A stretch of DNA of 64,000 bases from Citrobacter rodentium NBRC 105723 = DSM 16636 (lineage in GTDB: Bacteria; Pseudomonadota; Gammaproteobacteria; Enterobacterales; Enterobacteriaceae). Under the pieces are notes generated by a model that had not been told where the DNA came from, ran no database searches, and worked only from the letters and a program-made list of their open reading frames with translations. How positions within the stretch are numbered: position 1 is the stretch's first letter; every line of letters begins with the position of its first letter. The stretch is taken from contig NZ_CP082833.1 of assembly GCF_021278985.1 (NCBI RefSeq), forward strand, positions 372,001 to 436,000, written 5' to 3'. Below are positions 9,541 through 18,177 of this stretch, one piece after another. A program made the translations under genes and the position numbers.

Positions 9541-10125
9541 TTCGATGAACGAAGAGACTGACAGCAAAATCCGCGCCGCGAAAACCCTCGCAAAATCCTA
9601 TAGCACAAGGTCTGTACCTGACGGTATCCGTCAGTTGCTCTAAGCTGTGGTATTTCCGCTACCGCTTCGGCGGTAAGGAAAATCGTCTGGCCTTCGGCCC
9701 CTACCCACAGATTACGCTGGCGGAAGCCCACGAGAAGCGCGAAGCCGCGCGTAAGTTGCTGGTTTCCGGTGTCTGCCCTTCCCTGCCCCGCAAGGTGGAA
9801 AAAGCCGCCGTTGACGGTATGCGCAACTTTCAGTACATCGCCACCGCATGGCACACCAGTTGTATTAAGCTGCGGTCAGAAGACCACGCGGACAAGATCC
9901 TGACCTACCTGAAGCGCTACGTCTTCCCTGATATTGGCGCAATGGACATTGCAGAAGTTGAAACCACCATCTGGCACAGCTTGTTAAGACTATCGACGGT
10001 AAGGGCGTGCATGATGTCGCCGGGCGGGTGCGCCAGCATCTGACCAAAATTATGCGCCACGCCGTACAGCAGGGAACGATAAAATATAATCCGGCTTACG
10101 ATCTGGATGGCGTCGTGACCCCTGT
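9541..10125 (+). pseudogene. decayed P4-type integrase
   Basis: Fragments of a P4-family tyrosine integrase N-terminal half appear in shifting frames: an SDSKIRAAK-like start, LYLTVSVSCSKLWYFRYRFGG, FGPYPQITLAEAHEKREAARKLL, then HADKILTYLKRYVFPDIGAMDI and VAGRVRQHLTKIMRHAVQQG. At least two frameshifts and the loss of the C-terminal catalytic domain make it non-functional. The interval 9272-9540 is AT-rich with no gene seen. Confidence 0.8.
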
Positions 10126-10149
10126 TGTGACCCAACATCACCCTGCACG

Positions 10150-10500
10150 GCCTCCTGCGAACGCAGTCCCATCAACCTTGAGAGTTCCAGCGCTACCGCC
10201 ATCCCTGGATCTATTACGCGGGCCGTCTCCAGCACATTACGGTAGTGCTCCGGCGTAATAGCCTGCTTTGTACCGTTACGGGATGCGCCGGACAATCCCA
10301 GCGAGCGGCTATTCAGCCGCTCACTCTGCGCCAGTCTGTTTCAGAATGCAACGTACCGCTGCCATCTCGTTTTGTAGGGAGCGCTTCGTGATACCCTGTG
10401 CCAGCCGTTCACGGACATAGCCTTCAATATGCCACGCCTTAAGCTGCTCTTAACGGATCAACCGTCCTGATAACAGGCGCTTCTTTCAGGTTGTGAAGCG
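10150..10500 (-). pseudogene. fragment of a second integrase (minus strand)
   Basis: On the minus strand, LKAWHIEGYVRERLAQGITKRSLQNEMAAVR is followed, after a frameshift near 10,320, by SRNGTKQAITPEHYRNVLETARVIDPGMAVALELSRLMGLRSQEAV, the core-binding domain and the first catalytic Arg region of a tyrosine integrase of the kind carried by integrative elements. It abuts the P4-type integrase remnant tail to tail, so at least two elements have collided here. Confidence 0.7.
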
Positions 10501-10627
10501 TGGCGCTGTCAACGACAGCATGGAGCAGGAGGGAGACTATGCCAGAGCCACTGGCGCAGAAAAGGAAAAATTGTTTTTGCGTTAAAAAGGATTTTTGCGA
10601 ACCTGCAGTGCCGCGCTTCGCTTGCCT

Positions 10628-10670
10628 TCTCCCGTTCTTCTGACAGCAGAGCCATCAGAAGAACGGGAGA
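10628..10670. repeat. perfect 16-bp inverted repeat
   Basis: TCTCCCGTTCTTCTGA (10628-10643) and its exact complement (10655-10670) flank an 11-nt loop. There is no T-run on either side. It lies at the 3' end of the Ner-like gene, so it may be a factor-dependent terminator or an mRNA-stabilising hairpin. Confidence 0.6.
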
Positions 10671-10675
10671 GCTAT

Positions 10676-10897
10676 TTAGCAATTTTCAGGCTTACGGTAG
10701 CGGGAAGGCTAGATTTGCTCTGGCGCAACTCCCAGCGCTTCAGCGATCAACCCTTCACCTTTAGGCCAACGGCGGTTAAGGGTATTTGCAAGCGTGGAGG
10801 ATGCCAGCCTAGTCTGACGAGACAGCGCCACTAACAAGGTGCCCCGTTTTTTCAACCCGGCGATAATGTCGGCGGGATGCCAGTCTTGCTGCATCAT
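10676..10897 (-). pseudogene. Ner/Nlp-type DNA-binding protein with an amber stop near its C-terminus
   Basis: The first 62 codons give a clear Ner (phage Mu)/SfsB-type helix-turn-helix: DWHPADIIAGLKKRGT, LVALSRQTRLASSTLANTL, RRWPKGEGLIAEALGV. The frame then meets TAG (10709-10711) where the family normally has the Trp of the IWPSRY motif, and continues PSRYRKPENC to TAA at 10676. A truncated 62-residue protein could still contain the whole helix-turn-helix. Confidence 0.75.
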
Positions 10898-10919
10898 ACT
10901 GTCACCTCGTCAATAAGCT

Positions 10920-11342
10920 TTATGCCGTCGGCGGTGTGGCCTTGAGTTCGGCGGCAAAGTACCAGACCAGCTTACACAGTAATCCGGTCAACGTCTGTTC
11001 CATTTTCGGCAGTAACGCCCGCCCCGTCAGAAGTTGCGCCAGCGTGAGTGAGTAGTCACAAAATAATTCGGAACTGGGTTCAAAGCAGGGGTTACTGGCG
11101 GGAAGGGTATCAACGGTCAGGCTTTCGATTAGGTGGGGCGGGATGGGGCCGTTCAGCGTGGGCCGCAGCAGCGAGAGGCAGGCGACAAGTCTTCCGCAAA
11201 GCGCCAGCCGCAGCGTCGAATCGTCGCTTTCAAGCAGGGTTTCGGCGAAACGGTCGCAATGATCGGCCAATACGGTAAAGTCCGAGGCGGCATTAAAGGG
11301 GACAGAAAGTAACGGGTGTGTTTAGATTGGGGTCGTAGCCAT
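10920..11342 (-). pseudogene. P4-type early gene, inactivated
   Basis: From the ATG at 11342 the sequence reads MATTPI, then TAA (11322-11324), then continues in frame as SVPFNAASDFTVLADHCDRFAETLL. The 3' end is also shifted: the next frame gives TADGIKLIDEVTV running into the ATG of the Ner-like gene. A homologous copy, also broken, lies at 45747-46193. Both follow a P4 CI-RNA-like hairpin, so I place the family in the early operon of P4-type satellites; I cannot name it. A 116-residue product from the TTG codon at 11270 is conceivable. Confidence 0.6.
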
Positions 11343-11364
11343 AGTGGCAGCCTCCTGTAACGGG

Positions 11365-11450
11365 TTTAAAACCCACCACCAGAGGTTCCAATCTCATGGT
11401 GGTGGACTGAACGAGGTTGGAACTACCGGCGTTACAGGCAACCGGCGCAC
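11365..11450 (-). ncRNA. P4 CI-type immunity RNA region, remnant
   Basis: An 8-bp perfect stem, CCACCACC/GGTGGTGG (11373-11380 with 11398-11405), is flanked by GAGGTTCCAATCTC and GAGGTTGGAAC segments that are mutually complementary. This resembles the immunity region of phage P4, where a short CI RNA pairs with flanking target sequences to terminate the early operon. The downstream gene on the minus strand is the P4-type early gene. The rest of 11343-11777 shows no gene. Confidence 0.45.
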
Positions 11451-11777
11451 CTTACGGTGCCCCCGCCCAGCCCGCCATGGAGGTATAACTGAGCGCACGA
11501 CATAAAAAAGACGCGGCCGCGTCGTATGTCGCCTGTAACATTTCTCAGGGTTCCAATCCCGGCACCTGAATTTGCAGGTGCGGATAAAAGATACCGCGAT
11601 TAGCGGTTAACAGCAAGCGAGGTTATGGAAGACAGATCGCAAACAGAAAAAACGGTCTTTAAGTTGTACGACCATTTCAAAATAGATAATTATCAATAAA
11701 TTAGCGTGGCATCAATTTGTACTTCTCAATTTGTTATTAACATAAACCTCCTTTGTATGTTAATAATCCCGGAGTAA

Positions 11778-13497
11778 ATGATGTCTGTAGAAAACCGTTC
11801 GAAGCTGCTTCGTATGACCATTCGCAACATTGGATGTATAGGAAATGAAAGTATCGATATTGCGCTTGATAATATTGTTTGTCTGATAGGAAAAAACAAT
11901 GCCGGTAAGTCTACTGTTCTCAGAGCCTATGAGTTAGCCAAAGGAAGCGTGCCATTTGATCCCACACATGACCGACACCAACACACTCAACCAGATCAGC
12001 CCTCTGAAGTACTTCTCGAGGCCCATATTCCCCAGGGTAACGTTAATGAAAAATGGAAACAGGAGAGAGGCGAGTTTCTTGTTGTAAAAAGCCGCTGGCA
12101 ATGGTACGCACCTGATTTTCAGAAGTCCGTACTACATGGGATCCCACCGGATGCGATGGACAACAGGGCTGCTGGGCCGAGGATACTAAAGCTGGCGGTA
12201 CCGATCCGGTATTTACTTCCAGACTTCCCAGACCACTCCGGATTGGCTCGCTCGAAGATGCGGCAAAAACGGAAGAACTGTTACTTAAACTTGCCCTCCC
12301 CCCTCTGTTCACGGAACTGGAAAAAGCTCGGAGCAATCCTGAATCCGATCTGGCAAAAGCGATTGAAAGTGTATTCTCCAGTATGAACCCCCTCAGCGAG
12401 CAGCATCAGGAACATTTCAATGGTATTGCAGGCAAGGTCTCGACGGGATTCAAGGGGATTTTTCCCCGACTGGACGTTAGTCTTAATGTGTGTGCAGCAC
12501 CGCTTGTTCCAAAAGTTGACGAACTTATTAAAAATGGTTCGAGTTTGAGAATTTCAGATGGAAGGGCTGATACCGATTTGGTTCAACAAGGAACCGGAGC
12601 CCGCCGAGCATTATTCTGGGCAATGCTCCAGGTCCATAATGAGCTTAATCGCGATAAAGAAGTTCGTGGCGACTATCGCAAACGCCTTGAAAAAGATATT
12701 ACCGAGCTCTCGAAGAAAGTAGCGAAACCCACCAAAAAAGATGATCCGGAACAGCTGGCAGAGTATCTAGCACAAGCCAAAACGTTACTGGATGCCCACG
12801 ACAGCGGCGCACCAATCCCGGACAGCCCGGAAGATCCTGCCTTTCCCAGCTATCTGTTATTAATCGATGAACCAGAAAATGCTTTACTCCCTATGGCAGC
12901 CCGAGCGGCTCAGCGTCATTTATATCAAAACCCCGGACTGGCAGGTCATTCTGACCACTCATTCGCCTTATTTTATCAATCCGTTTGAAGATCATACCAC
13001 CATTGTGCGCTTAGATCGGAAAAGAGATGATGACCGGTCTCCGGTAACGCCGAAAACCTATCGCTCAGATCTAATTGAATTTGAAGGCGATGATAAACAG
13101 CGGCTTCAGACATTACAGCATATCGATCCGAGCTTTTCTGAGGTCTTTTTTGGCTCACACCCTGTACTGGTTGAAGGCGATACGGAACATGCTGCGTTTA
13201 TGGCGTCCATTATAGAACGCAATCATGCGCTGATGGATCAGGTAGCTATCATTCATGCCCGAGGAAAAGCCATACTGATACCGCTGATAAAAGTGCTTAC
13301 GCATTTCAAAATTGATTTCAGTCTGGTGCATGACGCCGATTCACCACAGAAAGCGAACGGTGTGGACAGAAAACGAAAAAATCAAAAACATCATTCGGCA
13401 AGCCAGAAGTGAAGGGCTTAAGGTTCGCCAACGCGTCAGTGTTCCTGATTTTGAACGTTTTCTGGGCGGAGACGAAGCCTTAAATCCTCCTGAATGA
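11778..13497 (+). pseudogene. OLD-family ATPase/nuclease, multiply frameshifted
   Basis: N-terminal ABC-type ATPase with Walker A GKNNAGKST (MTIRNIGCIG, DNIVCLIGKNNAGKST), then in another frame LLLIDEPENALLP (Walker B), then QVILTTHSPYFINPFE, and a Toprim-like segment VLVEGDTEHAAFM. The pieces lie in frames that change near 12,150, 12,900 and 13,365, so at least three frameshifts break the gene. Intact OLD-family proteins are DNA nucleases in anti-phage systems such as P2 Old and GajA. No partner gene or retron RNA is visible around it. The interval 13498-14025 has no convincing gene. Confidence 0.85.
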
Positions 13498-14025
13498 CTC
13501 CTTTCTGTTGGTGAAATCGCTACTGATTGCCCTGCTTCGCGTCAACGTTCTGAAAAGCAATACCTGACTAAAACAATCGAGTACGTATTACGTATCATAT
13601 GTTAAATAGAGCAAAAAACGAGCAGAAAAAAATCTTGTAACAGCAAGTTTCTCTTTTTTTTGAAGTTATGGGTGATGTGGCGAAGAACGGTGCTGGGTGT
13701 GTCGGCGCTGCGATATTTGGTGAAGATCCGTAAAGAAGGTTGACGGCTGGGATTGTCCGTCAAACCCATCTGACGGTGTGCTGTAGATATTTTCGTCCCA
13801 AAAGATACAAGGCCAAGGGGCCTCTTATTATCTCGCCAGGGGGGAGGGGGATTGTAAAAATGAAGAAAGTTATACTTTGTGTGCTGCCGCTGGCGGCACA
13901 GGCTGGAGGTATAGCGTTGCAACTGACAAAGACAGCCAACTCAGGAAGAATAAAAAAATTGACAATGGAATCATTTAGAATCAAAATAACTCTCGAAGAC
14001 TCAACGAAATCAAGAGAGGTATACT

Positions 14026-14307
14026 ATGTCTGAAAATACAAATGCTGCTTTAGGGCGCGCTTTAGCTGACATCCAGTTTCCTGTTTCCGAAGACAAGGGT
14101 GATACAACCCAAGTGACTGTTCGTCTTAATAATTTTAATAATGTTCGCCTTAGTGCCTATTGCCAACTCAGTGGTAAAAGTAAGAACGATGTTATTAACC
14201 TGATGATCCAAATTGGTGTGGATACTTTGCTTGAAAAAATGAAGGATGAAGCACCAAACTCTTATAATGTATTTAATAACCTTTGCCATGAGATTGGGCA
14301 GGCGTAA
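14026..14307 (+). CDS. small ribbon-helix-helix-like protein
   Basis: 93 residues with a good ribosome-binding site (AGAGAGGTATACT before ATG). The central segment TTQVTVRLNNFNNVRLSAYCQLSGKSKNDVINLMIQIGVDTLLEKM has the pattern of a ribbon-helix-helix DNA-binding domain: a beta strand with alternating polar residues, then two helices. It could be an antitoxin or repressor. No toxin lies next to it in the same direction. The function is not recognised. Confidence 0.6.
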   Translation: MSENTNAALGRALADIQFPVSEDKGDTTQVTVRLNNFNNVRLSAYCQLSGKSKNDVINLMIQIGVDTLLEKMKDEAPNSYNVFNNLCHEIGQA

Positions 14308-14334
14308 CATATTAGTTACATAAATTACTCTTAA

Positions 14335-14362
14335 GGCCGCTATCTTATAGCGGCCTATATTT
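14335..14362 (+). terminator. intrinsic terminator
   Basis: An 8-bp stem (GGCCGCTA, 14335-14342, with 14348-14355) is followed by an AT-rich tail, 27 bp after the small ribbon-helix-helix gene. Confidence 0.7.
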
Positions 14363-14409
14363 ATTTCGGGTTAGTTATGAAGAAGATTAAACCGCTTACG
14401 CTTCTTAAA

Positions 14410-14715
14410 CTAAGGGTATTTTCTTGCATTATTAATTAGCACAAATACGGCGGGTAGTTGTATTAAAGTACTATAGTCCATATCTGCCCCATCAAATTGG
14501 ACAACTTTAAACCCTACTCCTTCTTTTTCGGCCTTTTTTGCTTTTTCACCACTGATAGTAATGTAATCACACTCAATAACCTCCTTTGGAATCGAAGGAG
14601 AATTAGCAATGATTTTTTTGCGCAATGTTGGATAAGGCTCGCTCTCGTTCAGAACGCCAAGATCAATCACCGCCCCGCTTTCAAGATTTAGCGCGTAGTA
14701 TCTGCCATGCTTCAT
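14410..14715 (-). CDS. unknown small protein
   Basis: 101 residues, start MKHGRYYALNLESG preceded by GAGGGAATAATA. No signal peptide, membrane helix or known motif. It is convergent with the 14026 gene across the terminator. Codon use and AT content differ from the core genes, which fits acquired DNA. The following interval 14716-15242 holds several small inverted repeats and GC-rich P4-like debris, but no gene that I can support. Confidence 0.5.
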   Translation of the reverse strand: MKHGRYYALNLESGAVIDLGVLNESEPYPTLRKKIIANSPSIPKEVIECDYITISGEKAKKAEKEGVGFKVVQFDGADMDYSTLIQLPAVFVLINNARKYP

Positions 14716-15242
14716 TATTATTCCCTCGTATTTTGTAGCGTGTTTAGTTTACTCAAACTATCCCAGCCATAGAAAATGCACAACCAGCAGCTTTTAAATA
14801 ATAGGAGCCATAAAGCCCCGTTAGTGGTACAAGCAACAAGCGGAGCGTAGCGACTTCATCAGATTGTCAGAGGGATCACACCTTATCAGGGTGCTCGTGT
14901 ACCGTTAGGAGCGTGAGCGAAGCGCTGGCAGAGCCGGATCTGTAGCTACCGGGGCATTACCACTATTCACCTGTTTACGCAGCCATAAGGCCGCACATCG
15001 GGCTTAAATGCGTATGATCAATCTGTTCGGGAGTTATGCCAGGTATGCGGCTTTTTGTTCATTGTTGTGCTGTCGCGGTAAGAACTTGGAACCACCGCCA
15101 GCGTGATGATATGCTCCCTTGTACCACAGACCAATCACGCGACAGGTGCGGGCGTAGAACAATGGGTAGTTTAAGTTGTACCTGCTTTAGCGGGGCAACG
15201 TAACTAACTGATAAATCGTAATTTATTGATTTATCAGGAGAC

Positions 15243-15266
15243 TGGAGCGGGCGAAGGGAATCGAAC
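15243..15266. repeat. left attachment repeat (att) of the glyU element
   Basis: A 24-bp exact direct repeat of 20590-20613, beginning TGGAGCGGGCGAAGGGAATC and ending in CGAAC on the plus strand. It duplicates the 3' end of glyU (CCA, acceptor stem and part of the T arm), as expected for tyrosine-integrase insertion in a tRNA gene. Confidence 0.92.
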
Positions 15267-15429
15267 TGAAAGTATTTCCAATCGTTAACCATTTGATTCT
15301 AAAGCACCGAAGAATCCCTCGGGTTACATGGGAAGTTACAGCTAATAGGCCCTTATGGTCAATAAGTTCTGACGTTGAGTTAACAACTGATAGACGACTT
15401 AACAGATTGACCAAGGGAGATAGTGAGAT

Positions 15430-15999
15430 TTACTTCGCAACCTCATTACTTAACTCCTTCTTAATTCTGAACACTGTAGCTCTCCCACATCCAGCAAGTT
15501 TAGCAATCTGGTCAGCGCTCAAGTCTCCACGGCCCAATAGCTTCACCACCTCAGCCCTTAACTGGTCATCCTTCTGACGGCCCTTAAACTTTCCCTCAGC
15601 CTTAGCTATCGCCACCCCTTCACTCTGACGCTGCCGGATGAATGAACGCTCAAGCTCACCTACAGCCCCCAACATGGTAATCATAAAGCGGCTGGTGGGC
15701 GTATCATCAAAGATCATCTGGTTATCAATGAATCGAACCGTAACGCCAGCGTCAACAAGGGTCTCAAGGATGGTCAGAAGGTCTTTTGTGTTACGGGCTA
15801 AACGGTCCACACTCTTGACCACCACCACATCACCACGACGAACCACCTTGAGTAGCTCCTGTAGTTCTGGACGGTCAGCATTCTTGCCAGATACCTTGTC
15901 AATCATCAAGTCATCGCAAAGGCCCTTGAGCGCTTCTACCTGACGTGCTTCGTTCTGGTCCTTGCTGCTCACTCGGATGTAACCGAAAGTCTTGCTCAT
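15430..15999 (-). CDS. serine recombinase (resolvase/invertase family)
   Basis: 189 residues from the ATG at 15999 (upstream GGGAGAGACATA), which gives the family start MSKTFGYIRVSSKDQN with the catalytic Ser in RVSS. Further motifs are DKVSGKNADRPELQELL, VVKSVDRLARN, GAVGELERSFIRQRQSEG, and a C-terminal Hin-type helix-turn-helix (LSADQIAKLAGCGRATVFRIKKEL). Small serine recombinases of this kind resolve dimers or invert DNA. A palindromic res-like array lies directly upstream. In a satellite it could resolve multimers made during helper-driven replication; that is inference. Confidence 0.9.
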   Translation of the reverse strand: MSKTFGYIRVSSKDQNEARQVEALKGLCDDLMIDKVSGKNADRPELQELLKVVRRGDVVVVKSVDRLARNTKDLLTILETLVDAGVTVRFIDNQMIFDDTPTSRFMITMLGAVGELERSFIRQRQSEGVAIAKAEGKFKGRQKDDQLRAEVVKLLGRGDLSADQIAKLAGCGRATVFRIKKELSNEVAK

Positions 16000-16017
16000 T
16001 ATGTCTCTCCCTGCCCT

Positions 16018-16103
16018 AAGTATCATTTAAATGACACTAACGATACAGTATCATTAGACTTATAACAATCACATTCTGATACTCAATACGATACTGCTGG
16101 CTA
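16018..16103. promoter_or_regulatory. res-like recombination site of the serine recombinase
   Basis: Three copies of GATAC/GTATC-type inverted half-sites: a 20-bp near-perfect palindrome AGTATCATTTAAATGACACT at 16019-16038, then CGATACAGTATCATT, then TGATACTCAATACGATACTG ending near 16095. Three subsites next to the recombinase gene are the usual resolvase res architecture, and binding would also autoregulate the gene. The interval 16104-16647 is otherwise AT-rich with no gene seen; it has an 8-bp stem with a long loop at 16525-16560. Confidence 0.6.
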
Positions 16104-16647
16104 GTCTCAATGGCGTGTACTCAAAAGATACTCAGTGAGCAGTCAATATTGCTATAAGCACAAACATAATAGCTTCTAAGTTAAACTAGTTTTATCTTCA
16201 CTTTTGCCATTGATTATCCTTCCCTTTGCAGGTCTCAGGGAAGCTAATGGGGGTCAATATTCCATTTGATTCATTTACATGAGCACAGAAAAATTTTCGT
16301 TATATTTTGATGAAGTGCAGACTCGCTTCCTTGTTTCTATAACAAACTGTAGAATCTAAAGGAGTAATAAAGTCCTGTCAGAACGTGTTTCACTCTGCGA
16401 TGCTTATAATCTCTTTTGGTATTCAGTTATACCCCGCAACAAGTGCCCCAATAAATCTACAAATAGCATTAGTAAAATTATAAAAAAGATTACTATTGGA
16501 ATGATAATTCTTCGCTAAGTTATAAGGCTTCCTTCGGTTCAGTTCAAACTTTGGAAGCCTATAAAGGAAAATTAATTAGATAATAAAAGCAAAAGGTAAA
16601 TGATACCTATGGGAGACACCAAAGCCCTTACTTGCTGCTAACCTATA

Positions 16648-16944
16648 TCAATACCCACGCCACCAACCACCACCAATTGCGTAGTAATAACCAGTAAGCA
16701 CTAATGCGATACATAAAGACAACGCGAGAAGTATACCGCATACAGAGGATAATTTATTAAATAAAGCACGGTAAGCTATACCTGAAATAAATAAAACTCC
16801 TGAAGCCCACCAAAATGCTTTAACGGCCCTTCCGACTGCATGGTATGTAGACCACGTGGTCCCCCCATAAATATAACCAGCCATACAGCCTACTGCCAGC
16901 ATGAGCAACGACATTCCAACGAACGAACCAATACCTTTCAACAT
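16648..16944 (-). CDS. small membrane protein of the glyU element
   Basis: 98 residues from the ATG at 16944, chosen because AAAGGA lies 7 bp upstream and the protein then starts directly with a membrane helix. Three hydrophobic segments are evident: IGSFVGMSLLMLAVGCMAGY, AFWWASGVLFISGIAY and VCGILLALSLCIALVLTGYY. The tail is YAIGGGWWRGY. No homologue recognised. In a phage parasite a membrane protein could affect superinfection or lysis, but nothing in the sequence shows this. Confidence 0.6.
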   Translation of the reverse strand: MLKGIGSFVGMSLLMLAVGCMAGYIYGGTTWSTYHAVGRAVKAFWWASGVLFISGIAYRALFNKLSSVCGILLALSLCIALVLTGYYYAIGGGWWRGY

Positions 16945-17144
16945 CCCGCAATCCTTTGATGACAATAGAAAGCACAAGGATAACTTAACATTGTTTCTTC
17001 GCCTGATCGTTTGTTTCGATCATTGCACTGATATTGATCGTTAAAATCTATGATTACTGCCAATGGAATTCAACCATATTTCAGTTACCACGAGACACCG
17101 CGCATCCGACTGGTGCACTATCATGACAGACAAGCAATTTACGA

Positions 17145-17441
17145 CTATCCGTTGACTACCATTAATCTTCGTAGAAGTTCTATAACTCGACTATCAAGAA
17201 ATTGCTGGGGAACCTTACCGCCTGACTCACTTTTATAACATACAGAATGATGATTAACGATGTACTCACCAGAGAATCTCTCAGTACTAAATGCCTCGCG
17301 GCCAGTTTTCTTATCGTGGTATACTCGCTCGAAACCTTCTGTTTTAATCAAATCGAATCGCTTCATGATCTCAATAAGTTTACTTCGAGTGATATTTAAA
17401 TTACGATACACTTGTTTAAATGACACAATTGAAATAGACAT
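17145..17441 (-). CDS. unknown small protein of the glyU element
   Basis: 98 residues with an AAGGAG site 8 bp before the ATG. The N-terminal region (VSFKQVYRNLNITRSKLIEIMKRFDLIKTEG) reads like a winged-helix or helix-turn-helix, followed by a basic stretch HDKKTGREAFSTERF. It is the first gene downstream of the three phage-type promoters, at the end of a ~410-nt untranslated leader. It could be a regulator or replication protein; not recognised. Confidence 0.6.
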   Translation of the reverse strand: MSISIVSFKQVYRNLNITRSKLIEIMKRFDLIKTEGFERVYHDKKTGREAFSTERFSGEYIVNHHSVCYKSESGGKVPQQFLDSRVIELLRRLMVVNG

Positions 17442-17732
17442 AATATTTTCTCCTTTGTTGGCACTGATAGTTTACTTTATGAATGGGGTTATTATTAATT
17501 AAAATAAGCCTATACCTAAAGGGCAGTCCTGTTAAGTCAGCCTAATAGTAAAACTAAAGGTAATAACTTTGAGTTTCCGCCCTGTATTATTGTTAATTCG
17601 TCTATTCAACCTCCCATCTCTGTAGTCCACTTAAGAAGCACATTAGAAACAATGCGCGTGTGGTGTCTGATGTTACCCGCCCTGAAAGGTACGAAGGTTT
17701 ACGTGAATGAATGCAACGTTGCCGTGTGACCT

Positions 17733-17854
17733 GATACAAGCTCGACACTATGAAGGCTGATGGTTTCCAATCAGTCTGCCTTCGGGTCTCGTCTATCGGT
17801 TGACGTTGCGTATGGTGGGAACTGGAAGTGCCTCGAACGTGTCGCTCTCCTCCC
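17733..17854 (-). ncRNA. structured leader RNA downstream of phage-type promoter C
   Basis: The predicted transcript from 17854 would fold as a 6-bp closing helix (CGACAC at 17839-17844 with GTGTCG at 17743-17748) around a strong hairpin at 17752-17783 (GAAGGC/GCCTTC plus TGAT/ATCA). No open reading frame with a ribosome-binding site is present from 17854 to 17442. It is either a structured 5' leader or a small RNA; this rests on complementarity only. Confidence 0.35.
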
Positions 17855-17871
17855 TATAGTGGGTGTTAATG
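17849..17871 (-). promoter_or_regulatory. T3/T7-type phage RNA polymerase promoter-like site C
   Basis: Minus strand CATTAACACCCACTATAGGG followed by AGG. It matches the T3 consensus AATTAACCCTCACTAAAGGG at 16 of 20 positions and the T7 consensus TAATACGACTCACTATAGGG at 15 of 20, with an intact CACTATAGGGAG initiation region. Predicted start at 17854, reading toward the left-hand genes of the element. Confidence 0.7.
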
Positions 17872-18028
17872 CAAACGTCGTTGGAAGTGCTGCTAACATG
17901 CAAAGTGGACAGTAACGCTGTGGATGCAAGGGGCCATTTGGTTCAACCTAAAGTCTAACCATATGAGCAATCCGTATATGAAAGCGCGTATGTGAATGAA
18001 TAAACTTTATGTTATTCCTATGGGTGTC

Positions 18029-18051
18029 TCTCCCGTTAGTGAGGGTTAATC
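18029..18051 (-). promoter_or_regulatory. T3-type phage RNA polymerase promoter-like site B
   Basis: Minus strand GATTAACCCTCACTAACGGG followed by AGA. It matches the T3 late-promoter consensus at 18 of 20 positions (differences at -17 and -1) and continues as GGGAGA. Specificity positions -11 to -8 read CCCT, the T3 type. Predicted start at 18034, reading leftward. No host or element polymerase in the window would use it. Confidence 0.85.
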
Positions 18052-18067
18052 AAAATACATATATAAA

Positions 18068-18074
18068 ACAGATA
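18068..18074 (-). promoter_or_regulatory. T7 class II pause/termination motif (concatemer-junction type)
   Basis: Minus strand ATCTGTT followed by TTATATA. ATCTGTT is the conserved class II signal at which T7 RNA polymerase pauses in the T7 concatemer junction, a pause linked to genome maturation and packaging. Here it lies about 108 nt downstream of site A and just upstream of site B, the same relative order as phi-OR, pause, phi-OL around a T7 junction. A 7-bp motif alone can occur by chance. Confidence 0.45.
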
Positions 18075-18142
18075 GTTAATAAAAAACGCAAAGATCACTA
18101 AAAGTGAATTTTAATTCATAAATATCGACAAGATATTCGCAC

Positions 18143-18166
18143 AATAAGAGTTCACTATAGGATTGC
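18143..18166 (+). promoter_or_regulatory. weak T7-like promoter site D (opposite strand)
   Basis: Plus strand TTCACTATAGG carries the T7 core TCACTATAGG, with predicted start at 18160, but the recognition positions -11 to -8 (AGTT) do not match T7 or T3. Together with site A it forms an imperfect 12-bp inverted repeat (18152-18163 with 18179-18190), so it may be part of a symmetrical site rather than a promoter. Confidence 0.3.
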
Positions 18167-18177
18167 CGAATACGAGC

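Noticed and set aside
11600..11777. Possible retron-type RNA before the OLD-family pseudogene
   Set aside because: No reverse transcriptase gene and no msr/msd-like inverted-repeat pair found.
13861..14033. Short frame starting MKKVILCVLPLAAQAGG with a signal-peptide look
   Set aside because: 57 codons, no family, overlaps the start of the better-supported gene at 14026, and lies in a debris region.
9272..15242. CRISPR array or transposase-bearing insertion sequence in the debris region
   Set aside because: No regularly spaced repeats and no transposase fragments were seen.
16600..16625. CTATGGGAGACACC resembling the initiation region of a T7 promoter
   Set aside because: No recognition bases from -12 to -5, so only the downstream part matches.
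17513..17957. Two ACCTAAAG motifs resembling the short repeats that flank the T7 terminal repeat
   Set aside because: Only two copies, on the strand opposite to the phage-type promoters, and not clustered as in T7.
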